From Lithodes maja (Eukaryota; Arthropoda; Malacostraca; Decapoda; Lithodidae), in the NCBI GenBank assembly GCA_037953745.1, contig JBAKBP010007138.1:38941-102940 (forward strand): DNA of 64,000 nucleotides, given 5' to 3'. Below, piece by piece: positions 21,355 through 31,929 of the stretch. Both the position numbers and the translations under genes were made by a program. The notes under the pieces were generated by a model. The model made no database searches. It was not told the origin of the DNA and saw only the letters and a list, made by a program, of their open reading frames with translations. Numbering within the stretch: the stretch's first letter is position 1; each line of letters begins with the position of its first letter.

Positions 21355-22267
21355 CTTCTTAGGTCTACCTCGGCTGATGACTGAAGAGAAACTAACAGTG
21401 TGAAGCAGAAGCAGGCTTATGCAGTGAGTGACACGTACTAGACACGTTGTGATCAATGTTTTCTGAGTAACTGTGTTCTGAAGCATACCTGTCAAAATCA
21501 TGTTAGCTTCCCAAGTTTTTATTGTGTATTGTTATTCGTTTAACTTAACTTTATTACTTAAAAAAATAAATTATAACTACATAAAATACAAATAATAAAT
21601 AAAAAAAAATATATTATATATTATATATATTAAATAATTATTATAATAATAATTGGTTTACTTTACAGCTATAAGGCTTAATTAGCATTATCCCTAATGC
21701 CAATTAACACAATGAATTCTTGATTTCCAGAATTTTTCACTTTTTTCTGTTACCCGACCATTATCCCCGAAAAATTGTAAATTTCCCCCAGGGTATCCTC
21801 GCACCCCCTAGGAAGCATTCTCGCACCCCTAGGGGGTGCGAGCACCCCCGGTTAAGAACCACTGTGCTAGTGCATGTTAGTAGGGGACAGTTATTCTAGT
21901 GCACGCGCTTTCAAGTAGGCGTGTACATTTGTCATTTAGCATTTCACTGTCATACCTTTAGCCTGCTTCTATTCTACATTATTAGAGGCTTAATATTAAC
22001 GTAGTTTCTTGAGTATTGCATTTCTTTAGTAATAACGTAACCTATAAATGTCTGAGGGAGTTTAGCCTCATAGCCTACCCCTGTTGTACACTTTCGCCGA
22101 GTTAAGGTACCTCGTTACCATAGACGATAACTCTGTAGGGCGTTGGTGCTTTTGTTGTCTGGAGCATATAGTATTTGGGACTGGAATCGAGCGTGTCGTT
22201 GTCACATAAGCCATTTCTGTCCTACGATCAAGAATCCCGAATATGTATTGCCGATCCAGCCGTAACA

Positions 22268-22497
22268 CATTGTATAACCAGGAAGCGTATATTCGGCTAA
22301 AAAGTCTCTGTCTTCCGTATTTAACCAAGATTCTGTAATGCCGATTATATCATAATGTTCTGTAAACACGATTTCCTCTAGATCTGAAAATTTATTGCGT
22401 ATGCTACGAGCATTTACATAAAACACCTTAAGAGTATTAGAGTTGGATGTTACTGATTGTGCGTTGTCTGAATTTTCAGTTCGTATTTGACTTACAC
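22268..22497 (-). pseudogene. LINE-1 ORF2 N-terminal fragment (AP endonuclease start)
   Basis: The frame contains VFYVNARSIRNKFSDLEEI and GITESWLNTEDRDFLAEY, which correspond to the first two endonuclease motifs (Asn, then the Glu of ITESW). It matches the same part of LINE-2 ORF2 (YYTNCRSLCNKMNEL, ALTETWINTESRNFLAEF). It overlaps the end of ORF1 by a few bases, then stops at the LTR junction, after which the frame is foreign. Confidence 0.8.
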
Positions 22498-23484
22498 TAC
22501 CCTGTCTTGGGTCTGGTTGACCCCGTTTTTTGAACGGAAATCCTTGACTGCATCGTTCAGCAGACGACCAAGACGTGCAGCTCCTACTTCATTGAGATGT
22601 ACACCATCTCCTGAAAACAAAGATTTATCATAGTAAAAATTATCCCACGTGTCGACAAAGCCGATGTTCTCCTCCCTGCAGAGTTTGGCTAGTCGGCGAT
22701 TTGTACTGGTAGCTATGTTGTAGAATCGGTTTTCTACATCAATCCGGGGAACAATTCCTGAAATTAAGATTCTATTAGATTTTTCCTTGAAGGACCTGAT
22801 CAGCCGCCGGTACTTGCAAAGTAGTTCCTCTGACCGCGTCCGTTGGACATCGTTAGATCCAACGTGGATGATGTACGTAGTGCTTGCGGGGGCGAGCCTG
22901 GAAACCTCTTCCAGAGCCGCAACAATGTCGTCCACGCCGCCACCTGGGATACAGAATCGCTTTCTGGTCCTGGGTGCCCTGGCGCAGAACTCGGTTAGTT
23001 GGCCACGGACCATGGAGTCGCCCACAAGCCGAATTTCTTCCGTTTCCTCTTCCTCGTCAATAGCCAGAATTTTGAAGCGGTTTTGGCATGTTGTCGGGAT
23101 AACCTTCCTGGTACTGGTACTGGGATGGACATTGTTTCTCACTAACTGAAAGTTGTCCTGGGGCGGAGTGAGAGTAGAGTCATTATTATTATCTGCAACA
23201 TCTAAGGTAGCTGCTGGTGTGGGTACCGGTACTGTATGCACTGGAATGGCGGTTGACATAGTAGTGGTTTCTTGGGCCGAGGGCACTCCTACGTTGAGTG
23301 TGGCAAATTCTTGAAGGGATTCAAGCTTCGTAGTCAGGGCATCGATCTTGCGGTGAGCTGCATTCAATTCATCCGCAGTCTTCTCTCGGAGCTGGCAAAA
23401 TCTACAAATTTGGACATCAGTATCAACAAACATGGTAGGGCCAAATTTACCGGAACAACTCGTGCAGGTTCGTTGCGGCGCCAT
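22492..23484 (-). CDS. LINE-1 ORF1 protein with zinc finger, coiled coil and SGNH esterase
   Basis: 330 codons from ATG at 23484 (MAPQRTCTSCSGKF). The frame also extends upstream to 23544 but without an ATG. The N terminus has paired CxxC motifs (CTSC, CRFC), likely zinc binding. Residues about 35-60 (KTADELNAAHRKIDALTTKL) look like a coiled coil. After a Pro/Thr-rich linker comes an SGNH-hydrolase fold with VGDSMVRG (Ser), HVGSNDV (Asn) and DGVHLNEVG (Asp/His), so the catalytic set is complete. ORF1 esterases are known from CR1/L2-type LINEs; their role is unclear, perhaps lipid or membrane contact, alongside RNA binding. No stop or frameshift was seen. Confidence 0.85.
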   Translation of the reverse strand: MAPQRTCTSCSGKFGPTMFVDTDVQICRFCQLREKTADELNAAHRKIDALTTKLESLQEFATLNVGVPSAQETTTMSTAIPVHTVPVPTPAATLDVADNNNDSTLTPPQDNFQLVRNNVHPSTSTRKVIPTTCQNRFKILAIDEEEETEEIRLVGDSMVRGQLTEFCARAPRTRKRFCIPGGGVDDIVAALEEVSRLAPASTTYIIHVGSNDVQRTRSEELLCKYRRLIRSFKEKSNRILISGIVPRIDVENRFYNIATSTNRRLAKLCREENIGFVDTWDNFYYDKSLFSGDGVHLNEVGAARLGRLLNDAVKDFRSKNGVNQTQDRVV

Positions 23485-23584
23485 GACGATATAATCACAA
23501 TATGCCTGAAAATCACACAAATTTATGTTAGCAAAATGGTACAATTAAAGCCTGAAAATCACAAAAAATGTATGTTAGCAATGT

Positions 23585-25883
23585 GAGAGCCTGTAAATCC
23601 TGCTGCTAGGTCACAACACTGGTAATAGGCTCTTTATTGACTTATAGCAAGGGTACTATACACACTCTCAAACTAACCACAGTGCTATATTTACCCAGGA
23701 GAGCCTGTAAATCCTGCTACTAGGTCACAACACTGGTCATAGGCTCTATATTGACTTATAGCAAGGGTACTATACACACTTTCAAACTAACCACAGTGCT
23801 ATATTTACCCGGGAGAGACTGTAAATCCTGCTACTAGGTCACAACACTGGTCATAGGCTCTTTATTGACTTATAGCAAGGGTACTATACACTCAAACTAA
23901 CCACAGTGCTATATTTACCCGGGAGAGCCTGTAAATCCTCCTACTAGTTCACAACGCTGGTCATAGGCTCTTTATTGACTTATAGCAAGGGTTCTATACA
24001 CACTCTCAAACTAACCACAGTGCTATATTTACCCGGGAGATCCTGTAAATCCTGGTACTAGGTCACAACACTGGTCATAGGCTCTTTATTGACTTTTAGC
24101 AAGGGTACTATACACACTCTCAAACTAACCACAGTGCTATATTTACCCGGGAGAGCCTGTAAATCCTGCTACTAGGTCACAACACTTGTCATAGGCTCTT
24201 TATTGACTTATAGCAAGGGTACTATACACACTCTCAAACTAACCACAGTGCTATATTTACCCGGGAGAGCCTGTAAATCCTGCTACTAGGTCACAACACT
24301 GGTCATAGGCTCTTTTTTGACATATAGCAAGGGTACTATACACACTCTCAAACTAACCACAGTGCTATATTTACCCGGGAGAGCCTGTAAATCCTGCTAC
24401 TAGGTCACAACACTTGTCATAGGCTCTTTATTGACTTATAGCAAGGGTACTATACACACTCTCAAACTAACCACAGTGCTATATTTACCCGGGAGAGCCT
24501 GTAAATCCTGCTACTAGGTCACAACATTGTCATAGGCTCTTTATTGACTTATAGCAAGGGTACTATACACACTCTCAAACTAACCACAGTGCTATATATA
24601 CCCGGGAGATCCTGTAAATCCTGGTACAAGGTCACAACAATTGTCATAGGCTCTTTATTGACTTATAGCAAGTGTACTATACACACTCTCAAACTAACCA
24701 CAGTGCTATATTTACCCAGGAGAGCCTGTAAATCCTGCTACTAGGTCACAACACTTGTCATAGGCTCTTTATTGACTTATAGCAAGGGTACTTTACACAC
24801 TCTCAAACTAACCACAGTGCTATATTTACCCGGGAGAGCCTGTAAATCCTGCTACTAGGTCACAACACTGGTCATAGGCTCTTTATTGACTTATAGCAAG
24901 GGTACTATACACACTCTCAAACTAACCACAGTGCTATATTTACCCGGGAGAGCCTGTAAATCCTGCTACTAGGTCACAACACTGGTCATAGGCTCTATAT
25001 TGACTTATAGCAAGGGTACTATACACACTCTCAAACTAACCACAGTGCTATATTTACCCGGGAGAGCCTGTAAATCCTGCTACTAGGTCACAACACTGGT
25101 CATAGGCTCTTTATTGACTTATAGCAAGGGTACTATACACACTCTCAAACTAACCACAGTGCTATATTTACCCGGGAGAGCCTGTAAATCCTCCTACTAG
25201 TTCACAACACTGGTCATAGGCTCTTTATTGACTTATAGCAAGGGTACTATACACACTCTCAAACTAACCACAGTGCTATATTTACCCGGGAGAGCCTGTA
25301 AATCCTGCTACTAGGTCACAACACTGGTCATAGGCTCTTTATTGACTTATAGCAAGGGTACTATACACACTCTCAAACTAACCACAGTGCTATATTTATC
25401 TGGGAGAGCCTGTAAATCCTGCTACTAGGTCACAACACTGGTCATAGGCTCTTTATTGACTTATAGCAAGGGTACTATACACACTCTCAAACTAACCACA
25501 GTGCTATATTTACCCGGGAGAGCCTGTAAATCCTGCTACTAGGTCACAACACTTGTCATAGGCTCTTTATTGACTTATAGCAAGGGTACTATACACACTC
25601 TCAAACTAACCACAGTGCTATATTTACCCGGGAGAGCCTGTAAATCCTGCTACTAGGTCACAACACTGGTCATAGGCTCTTTATTGACTTATAGCAAGGG
25701 TACTATACACACTCTCAAACTAACCACAGTGCTATATTTACCCGGGAGAGCTTGTAAATCCTGCTACTAGGTCACAACACTGGTCATAGGCTCTTTATTG
25801 ACTTATAGCAAGGGTACTATACACACTCTCAAACTAACCACAGTGCTATATTTACCCGGGAGAGCCTGTAAATCCTGCTACTA
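23585..25883. repeat. 114 bp tandem array, block 1 (about 20 units)
   Basis: The units begin GAGAGCCTGTAAATCCTGCT and end ATATTTACCCGG. Spacing between unit starts at 23585, 23699 and 23813 is 114 bp, with occasional units of 110 bp. Units differ by a few substitutions (CACTGG or CACTTG; TTTATTGAC or TATATTGAC). This block, 29833-31929, 41231-41576 and 50033-51401 are one array split by insertions, about 54 units in all. Confidence 0.95.
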
Positions 25884-26097
25884 TAAGAACATAAGAACAT
25901 AAGAAAATGGGAGTCTGCAGAAAGCCGATTGGCCAAAGTAAGGCAGATCCCTGTCCCACACAACCCCAATTACAAAGCCCAATTATAGGCTCAATACTCT
26001 AATACCCTGAGGATCATCTTACCAAAACGGTTAGAGATTAACGCAGGATTACGGGGGTCTGCAGAGCGCTGATTGGCCCAACCCGGCTGATCCCCCT

Positions 26098-29090
26098 TCA
26101 CACCCAACCCTTCTCGTCCATATGCTTATCCAATTTTATCTTAAAGCTCCCTATCGTTCTTGATCCCACTATATCACTTGGTAGCCTATTCCACCCATCT
26201 ACAACTCTGTTACCAAACCAATATTTGCCTATATCTTTTCTGAAACGAAATTTATCTAATTTGAAACCATTGGTACGAGTTCTTTCGCTATCACTGAGCT
26301 TTAGTACATTAATTTTGTCATGTCCCCTTTGTTAATCCCACTAACCCACTTGAACACCTCTATCATATCCCCTCTAACTCTGCGTCTCTCTAACGAATGT
26401 AAACCTAATTTCTTCAACCTTTCTTCATACGGAAAATTTCTAATATTATGGATCATTTTTGTCATTCTACGCTGAACTCTCTCCAATGAATCTATGTCCA
26501 TTCTGTAATAAGGACACCAAAATTGGACAGCATAATCCATATGGGGTCTCACTAATGACAAGTAAAGTTTTAAGATAACATCAGCAGTTCTGTTACTCAC
26601 ACTCCTAGAGATGAACCCGAGAATCCTGTTTGCCTTATTACGAACGCTTATACACTGTTTTCTAGGCTTCAAATCATTGCTAACAAACACACCTAGATCT
26701 TTCTCGCAGTCTGAATTTTCTAATTCTAAATTAGCTAGTTTATATTTAACATTTGTTTGCATCTTCCCTATCTTTATTACCTTGCATTTGTCAATGTTAA
26801 ACTTCATCTGCCAATTTACTGACCATTCATGTAAGGTATCTAGATCCCTTTGGAGGCACTCTATATCGCTATCTGAATCAATTGATCTCCCCATTTTAGT
26901 ATCGTCTGCGAATTTACTTATCCTACTAGTAATACCTAAATCTAGGTCATTTATGTATATAAGAAACAACAGGGGACCTAATACCGATCCCTGGGGGACA
27001 CCACTTTTGACTGCTCCCCACTCTGACTTGGTACCATTTATGCTGACTCTCTGTTTCCTACCAATTAGCCATGACTTAATCCATCCCAACAACGACCCTC
27101 CTATTCCATGTGCCTCAACCTTTCTCATCAATCTCTCATGAGGGACTCTGTCGAAAGCTTTACTGAAATCTAAATATATAATATCATATGACTTGTCACT
27201 ATCTACTGCTTCATATACCTCTGAGAAAAAGCTAAGCAAATTAGTAAGGCAAGAACGTCCCTGAGTGAATCCATGCTGAGAAGAATTTATTAAGTTAAAT
27301 TTTACTAAGTGGCTTCTAATTTTCCTAGCAATAATAGACTCTAGCAACTTTCCTATGATTGATGTGAGACTAATGGGACGGTAATTGGATGCTATCGATT
27401 TATCACCTTTTTTGAAGATCGGAACTACATTTGCAAGCTTCCAAGCTTCTGGAACTAAACCTGTTTCTAATGACTTGTTAAATAAAAATGCTAATGGGCT
27501 ACTTAACTCGTCTCTGCATTCTTTTAATACTCTAGCATATACCTCGTCAGGACCAGGCGATTTTTGAGGTTTCAGTCTGTCAATTTCCTTAAGCACATCA
27601 TTTCTACTTATACTAACTGTACTTAACATATTTTCTATACTATCACTATATACCATATTGACTTCTGGAATCTGTGCCAAATTTTCATTAGTGAAAACGG
27701 AAAGAAACTGACTATTTAATGTACTGCACATTTCTAAATCATTTTCTGTTATTTCTCCTATTGAAGTTTTTAGGGGGCCTATTACATCTCTAACCTTAGA
27801 TTTATATAGTTGGTAAAAAGCTATAGGGTTATTTTTTGAGTCACTGGCTATCCTTATTTCATAATTTCTTTTTGCTTTCCTGATTTCCTTTTTGACCTGT
27901 CTTGATAGAGTCTGATAGTATATATGTAAATGATTTTCGCCTTTCTTTATTTTTCGATATATTCCTTTCTTTTTTCCTATAAGATCTATTAGCTTATTAG
28001 TCATCCATTTTGGTTGGTTCTGCGTCGATCTAAATCTTCTTTTAGGGATATATTTATTTTGAGCATTGTGGAGTGAATCAATAAACTGGTTATATGTAGG
28101 TGGCAAGTTTAACTCTGGCATATCCTGACTTAATTGCTTAACAATAGGGTCCACCCTTAAGTCTCTTCTTAGCCCACCATAATCGGCTTTTCTGAAATCT
28201 GGGATAAGTGTCGTATTCTCTTTAGCATTCCCTGTCCATTGTATATTAAAATAAATAGATTTATGATCGCTATTTCCTAGGTGGTCACCAATCTCTACAT
28301 TATTTATCATATGTTCATTGTTACTGAAAACTAAATCAAGAATATTAATACCTCTAGTCGGCGTATCTATGAATTGAAATAAAAAACTATCTTGTACTAC
28401 CTCAATAAACTCTACTGAATCGGAGTCGCCTATTTGGTGCTGCCAATCAATGTTCGGAAAATTAAAATCCCCCATAATGCACACATTGCTAAACCTTGAT
28501 GCTATTTTAATTTCCTCCCATAACGATGTTCCGCCATTTCTACTCATATTAGGCGGTCTATATATAACTCCAATAACTATGGTCTCACTACCTTCGTTAA
28601 CCTCTACCCAAACACTTTCATTATCATTATTTAGTCTAATACCTGATTTAATACATCTTTTTAATGTACTCCTGACAAACACTGCTATACCCCCGCCCCT
28701 CCTACTTGTTCGGTCATATTTAAACAAACTATATCCTGGAATATCAAATTCTGCTAAAAAATTCCTAGATTCTGTATTAATCCACGTTTCAGTTAGCGCT
28801 ATTAGGTCTATATTTTCTGTGCTAACGAGTGCTCTAAGTTCGTTCATTTTGTTACATAAACTCCTACAATTTGTATAATATACCCTCAACCTATTACTTT
28901 TATTTGCAACTAATTTTCTATTGTGTTTAGCTAACTTATTATTTCCTGTTGAACTACTAGCTCTAGACGGAAATTCTACTCTATCAGTATCCTCATCTTT
29001 ACTATCAGTTACATGTGTAGTGTTATCGATACTACTATTACACATCACTATATCCGCACTATCTTGACTGATTATTTCTATTTTACTCAC
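26098..29090 (-). pseudogene. LINE-2 ORF2: AP endonuclease and reverse transcriptase
   Basis: The main frame is 929 codons from ATG 29090 to a stop at 26301. Endonuclease motifs: YYTNCRSLCNK, ALTETWIN, VIYRPPN, MGDFNFPNID, ILDLVFSN and GNSDHKSIYF. RT motifs: KSPGPDEVYARVLKE, ANVVPIFKKGDK, NYRPISLTS, SQHGFTQGRSC, YLDFSKAFDRVPHE, SGVPQGSVLGPLLF, the catalytic FADDTKMG, and WQMKFNIDKCKVIKIG. Near 26315 a single-base shift ends the frame early. The phase next to it continues the usual C-terminal region (LSDSERTRTNGFKL, NRVVDGWNRLPSDIV) to a TGA at 26098-26100. Apart from that shift the enzyme looks complete. Confidence 0.9.
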
Positions 29091-29155
29091 TGGTTTGTCA
29101 CATGAAGTACCTGCTCCATATGGAGACAGTATTTTACTTACACACCCAGGTTTTT

Positions 29156-29832
29156 TTAACGAAACCCCGCAACAATCTTGTCGAGTGAGCTGGCCAAGGT
29201 CGAAACTCCTAGTCGAGAGAGATGTACTCCATCCTGGGCATACAGTTCATCCTTACCATAAAAGAGGGACCAGTTATCCAGGAATGGAATAGTATTTGCC
29301 TTGCAATACTTCTCCAGCCGGCTATTTACACCAATAGCCCTGGAGGACCATTCCTTCCTTACCCCTCTTCTAGGCAGGATACTGTTTACCACAGGAACTC
29401 CACCTTTTTCCTTGATCCTCTCCAACATTTCCTGATACTTGGAGAGCAACTCCTCAGTCCTGCATCTCCATATGTCGTTGCTCCCTGCATTGAGGAAGAT
29501 GATGGGGTCCTCCCCACTCACTTCCTGGACAGCATCTATCTTCTCAGCCACCGTCCCGACTCCGGCACCAGGCACGCAGACAACTTTACCAACCTGAGTG
29601 TTTGTTGCCCTGCCAAGGTATCTAACCAATGAATCACCGACAATGAAAACAGACTTAGCTTTTTCCTTTTGTCGGCGTGTAGCAGCAGTTGTTGCAGCAA
29701 CAGCAGCAGACTCCCCCCCCCCCCCCCCTCCCCTCTCACTGCCTCGATGATCGCCACTTCATCGCCATCACTCTCATCAGCCAAGGTGCTGAAGTTGTTG
29801 TGGGTCTTGACTGGCTGCCTTTTCAGCTTCAT
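29156..29832 (-). pseudogene. LINE-2 ORF1 with SGNH esterase domain, truncated and frameshifted
   Basis: Two overlapping frames form one protein. The 5' frame (29832 downward, starting MKLKRQPVKTHNN) carries TLADESDGDEVAIIEAVRG. It changes phase in a long G run (plus-strand C run at about 29707-29725). After the run the other phase gives AATTAATRRQKEKAKSVFIV and the esterase: GDSLVRYLG, NAGSNDIW and DGVHLSRLG hold the Ser, Asn and Asp/His residues. The frame ends at 29156, 65 bp before ORF2. The 114 bp array begins at the apparent Met, so the real N terminus (zinc finger and coiled coil in LINE-1) is probably missing. Homopolymer slippage or a sequencing error may explain the shift. Confidence 0.8.
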
Positions 29833-31929
29833 GTCACAACACTTGTCATAGGATCTTTATTGACTTATAGCAAGGGTACTATACACACTCTCAAACTAAC
29901 CACAGTGCTATATTTACCCGGGAGAGCCTGTAAATCCTGCTACTAGGTCACAACACTGGTCATAGGCTCTTTATTGACTTATAGCAAGGGTACTATACAC
30001 ACTTTCAAACTAACCACACTGCTATATTTACCCGGGAGAGCCTGTAATTCCTGCTAATAGGTCACATCACTGGTCATAGGTTCTTTATTGACAAGGGTAC
30101 TATACACACTTTCAAACTAACCACAGTGCTATATTTACCCGAGAGAGCCTGTAAATCCTGCTACTAGGTCACAACACTTGTCATAGGCTCTTTATTGACT
30201 TATAGCAAGGGTACTATACACACTCTCAAACTAACCACAGTGTTATATTTACCCGGGAGAGCCTGTAAATCCTGCTACTAGGTCACAACACTGGTCATAG
30301 GCTCTTTATTGACTTATAACAAGGGTACTATACACACTCTCAAACTATCCACAATGCTATATTTACCCGGGAGAGCCTGTAAATCCTGCTACTAGGTCAC
30401 AACTCTGGTCATAGGCTCTTTATTGACTTATAGCAAGGGTACTATACACACTCTCAAACGAACAACAGTGCTATATTTACCCGGCAGAGCCTGTAAATCC
30501 TGCTACTAGGTCACAACACTGGTCATAGGCTCTTTATTGACTTATAGCAAGGGTACTATACACACTCTCAAACTAACCACAGTGTTATATTTACCCGGGA
30601 GAGCCTGTAAATCCTGCTACTAGGTCACAACAATTGTCATAGGCTCTTTATTGACTTATAGCAAGTGTACTATACACACTCTCAAACTAACCACAGTGCT
30701 ATATTTACCCGGGAGAGCCTGTAAATCCTGCTACTAGGTCACAACACTTGTCATAGGCTCTTTATTGACTTATAGCAAGGGTACTATACACACTCTCAAA
30801 CTAACCACAGTGCTATATTTAGCCGGGAGAGCCTGTAAATCCTGCTACTAGGTCACAACACTGGTCATAGGCTCTTTATTGACTTATAGCAAGGGTACTA
30901 TACACACTCTCAAACTAACCACAGTGCTATATTTACCCGGGAGAGCCTGTAAATCCTGCTACTAGGTCAAAACACTTGTCATAGGCTCTTTATTGACTTA
31001 TAGCAAGGGTACTATACACACTCTCAAACTAACCACAGTGCTATATTTACCCGGGAGAGCCTGTAAATCCTGCTACTAGGTCACAACACTGGTCATAGGC
31101 TCTTTATTGACTAATAGCAAGGGTACCATACACGCTCTCAAACTAACCACAGTGCTATATTTACCCGGGAGAGCCTGGAAATCCTGCTACTAGGTCACAA
31201 CACTTGTCATAGGCTCTTTATTAACTTATAGCAAGGGTACTATACACACTCTCAAACTAACCACAGTGCTATATTTACCCGGGAGAGCCTGTAAATCCTG
31301 CTACTAGGTCACAACTCTGGTCATAGGCTCTTTATTGACTTATAGCAAGGGTACTATACACACTCTCAAACTAACCGCAGTGCTATATTTACCCGGGAGA
31401 GCCAGTAAATCCTGCTACTAGGTCACAACACTGGTCATAGGCTCTTTATTGACTTATAGCATGGGTACTGTACACACTCTCAAACTAACCACAGTGCTAT
31501 ATTTACCCAGGAGAGCCTGTAATTCCTGCTACTAGGTCACAACACTGGTCATAGGCTCTATATTGACTTATAGCAAGGGTACTATACACACTCTCAAACT
31601 AACCACAGTGCTATATGTACCCGGGAGAGCCTGTAAATCCTGCTACTAGGTCACAACACTGGTCATTGGCTCTTTATTGACTTATAGCAAGGGTACTATA
31701 CACACTCTAAAACTAACCACAGTGCTATATTTACCCGGGAGAGCCTGTAAATCCTGCTACTAGGTCACAACAATTGTCATAGGCTCTTTATTGACTTATA
31801 GCAAGTGTACTATACACACTCTCAAACTAACCACAGTGCTATATTTACCCGGGAGAGCCTGTAAATCCTGCTACTAGGGCACAACACTTGTCATAGGCTC
31901 TTTATTGACTTATTGCAAGGGTACTATAC
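29833..31929. repeat. 114 bp tandem array, block 2 (about 18 units)
   Basis: Continuation of the array at 23585-25883. It ends in GGGTACTATAC, where element E is inserted. Near 30085-30100 a unit lacks about 10 bp. Confidence 0.95.

Larger units (their letters stand above)
18069..21864 (-). mobile_element. hAT DNA transposon (Buster-like), 3796 bp
   Basis: The ends are inverted: CAGTGGTTCTTAACC at 18069 and GGTTAAGAACCACTG ending at 21864. An exact 8 bp target duplication lies outside them. It is inserted in the LTR of B, whose sequence continues on both sides, so it arrived after B. Inside are a minus-strand transposase gene with two frameshifts, a likely 5' intron, a GC-rich stretch (20580-20815) and AT-rich subterminal DNA. 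Confidence 0.95.
15262..22267 (+). mobile_element. LTR retrotransposon B, 3' part only, split by a hAT element
   Basis: It starts abruptly inside the RT domain at the end of element A's 3' LTR and continues through RNase H, the polypurine tract and a 3' LTR. The protein part matches the C-terminal third of intact element E throughout, so B belongs to the same young family. The 5' LTR, Gag, protease and integrase are missing. The right boundary (GTAACA then CATTG) abuts the endonuclease gene of LINE-1. Confidence 0.85.
16647..22267 (+). repeat. 3' LTR of element B, interrupted by hAT at 18069-21864
   Basis: Starts TGTGACGCACCCAGTGCG and ends CCAGCCGTAACA. Without the hAT and one TGCTAGTG copy it measures about 1817 bp, in agreement with the 1819 bp LTRs of E. 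A TATTTAAATG box at about 17229-17238 is a possible TATA element. Confidence 0.85.
22268..23584 (-). mobile_element. LINE-1: CR1-like non-LTR retrotransposon, 5' part
   Basis: Minus-strand element with a complete ORF1 and the first ~75 codons of ORF2, cut at 22267 by the LTR end of element B. The 3' part (RT and tail) is missing from this window. Its 5' end runs directly into the first unit of the 114 bp array. Confidence 0.8.
25884..29832 (-). mobile_element. LINE-2: CR1-like non-LTR retrotransposon inserted in the 114 bp array
   Basis: A minus-strand element with a partial ORF1, ORF2 and a 3' tail of TTCTTATG-type repeats (on the plus strand TAAGAACATAAGAACATAAG from 25885). Such octamer tails are typical of CR1-clade LINEs (the vertebrate form is ATTCTRTG). 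The left flank ends GCTACTA and the right flank resumes GTCACAAC. An unbroken unit reads CTACTAGGTCACAAC, so at most a base or two was lost and there is no clear target duplication. The 5' end is truncated in ORF1. Confidence 0.9.

Noticed and set aside
28450..28878. 142-codon plus-strand frame, likewise 26611-27141
   Set aside because: Both are antisense to the clear endonuclease-RT gene of LINE-2.
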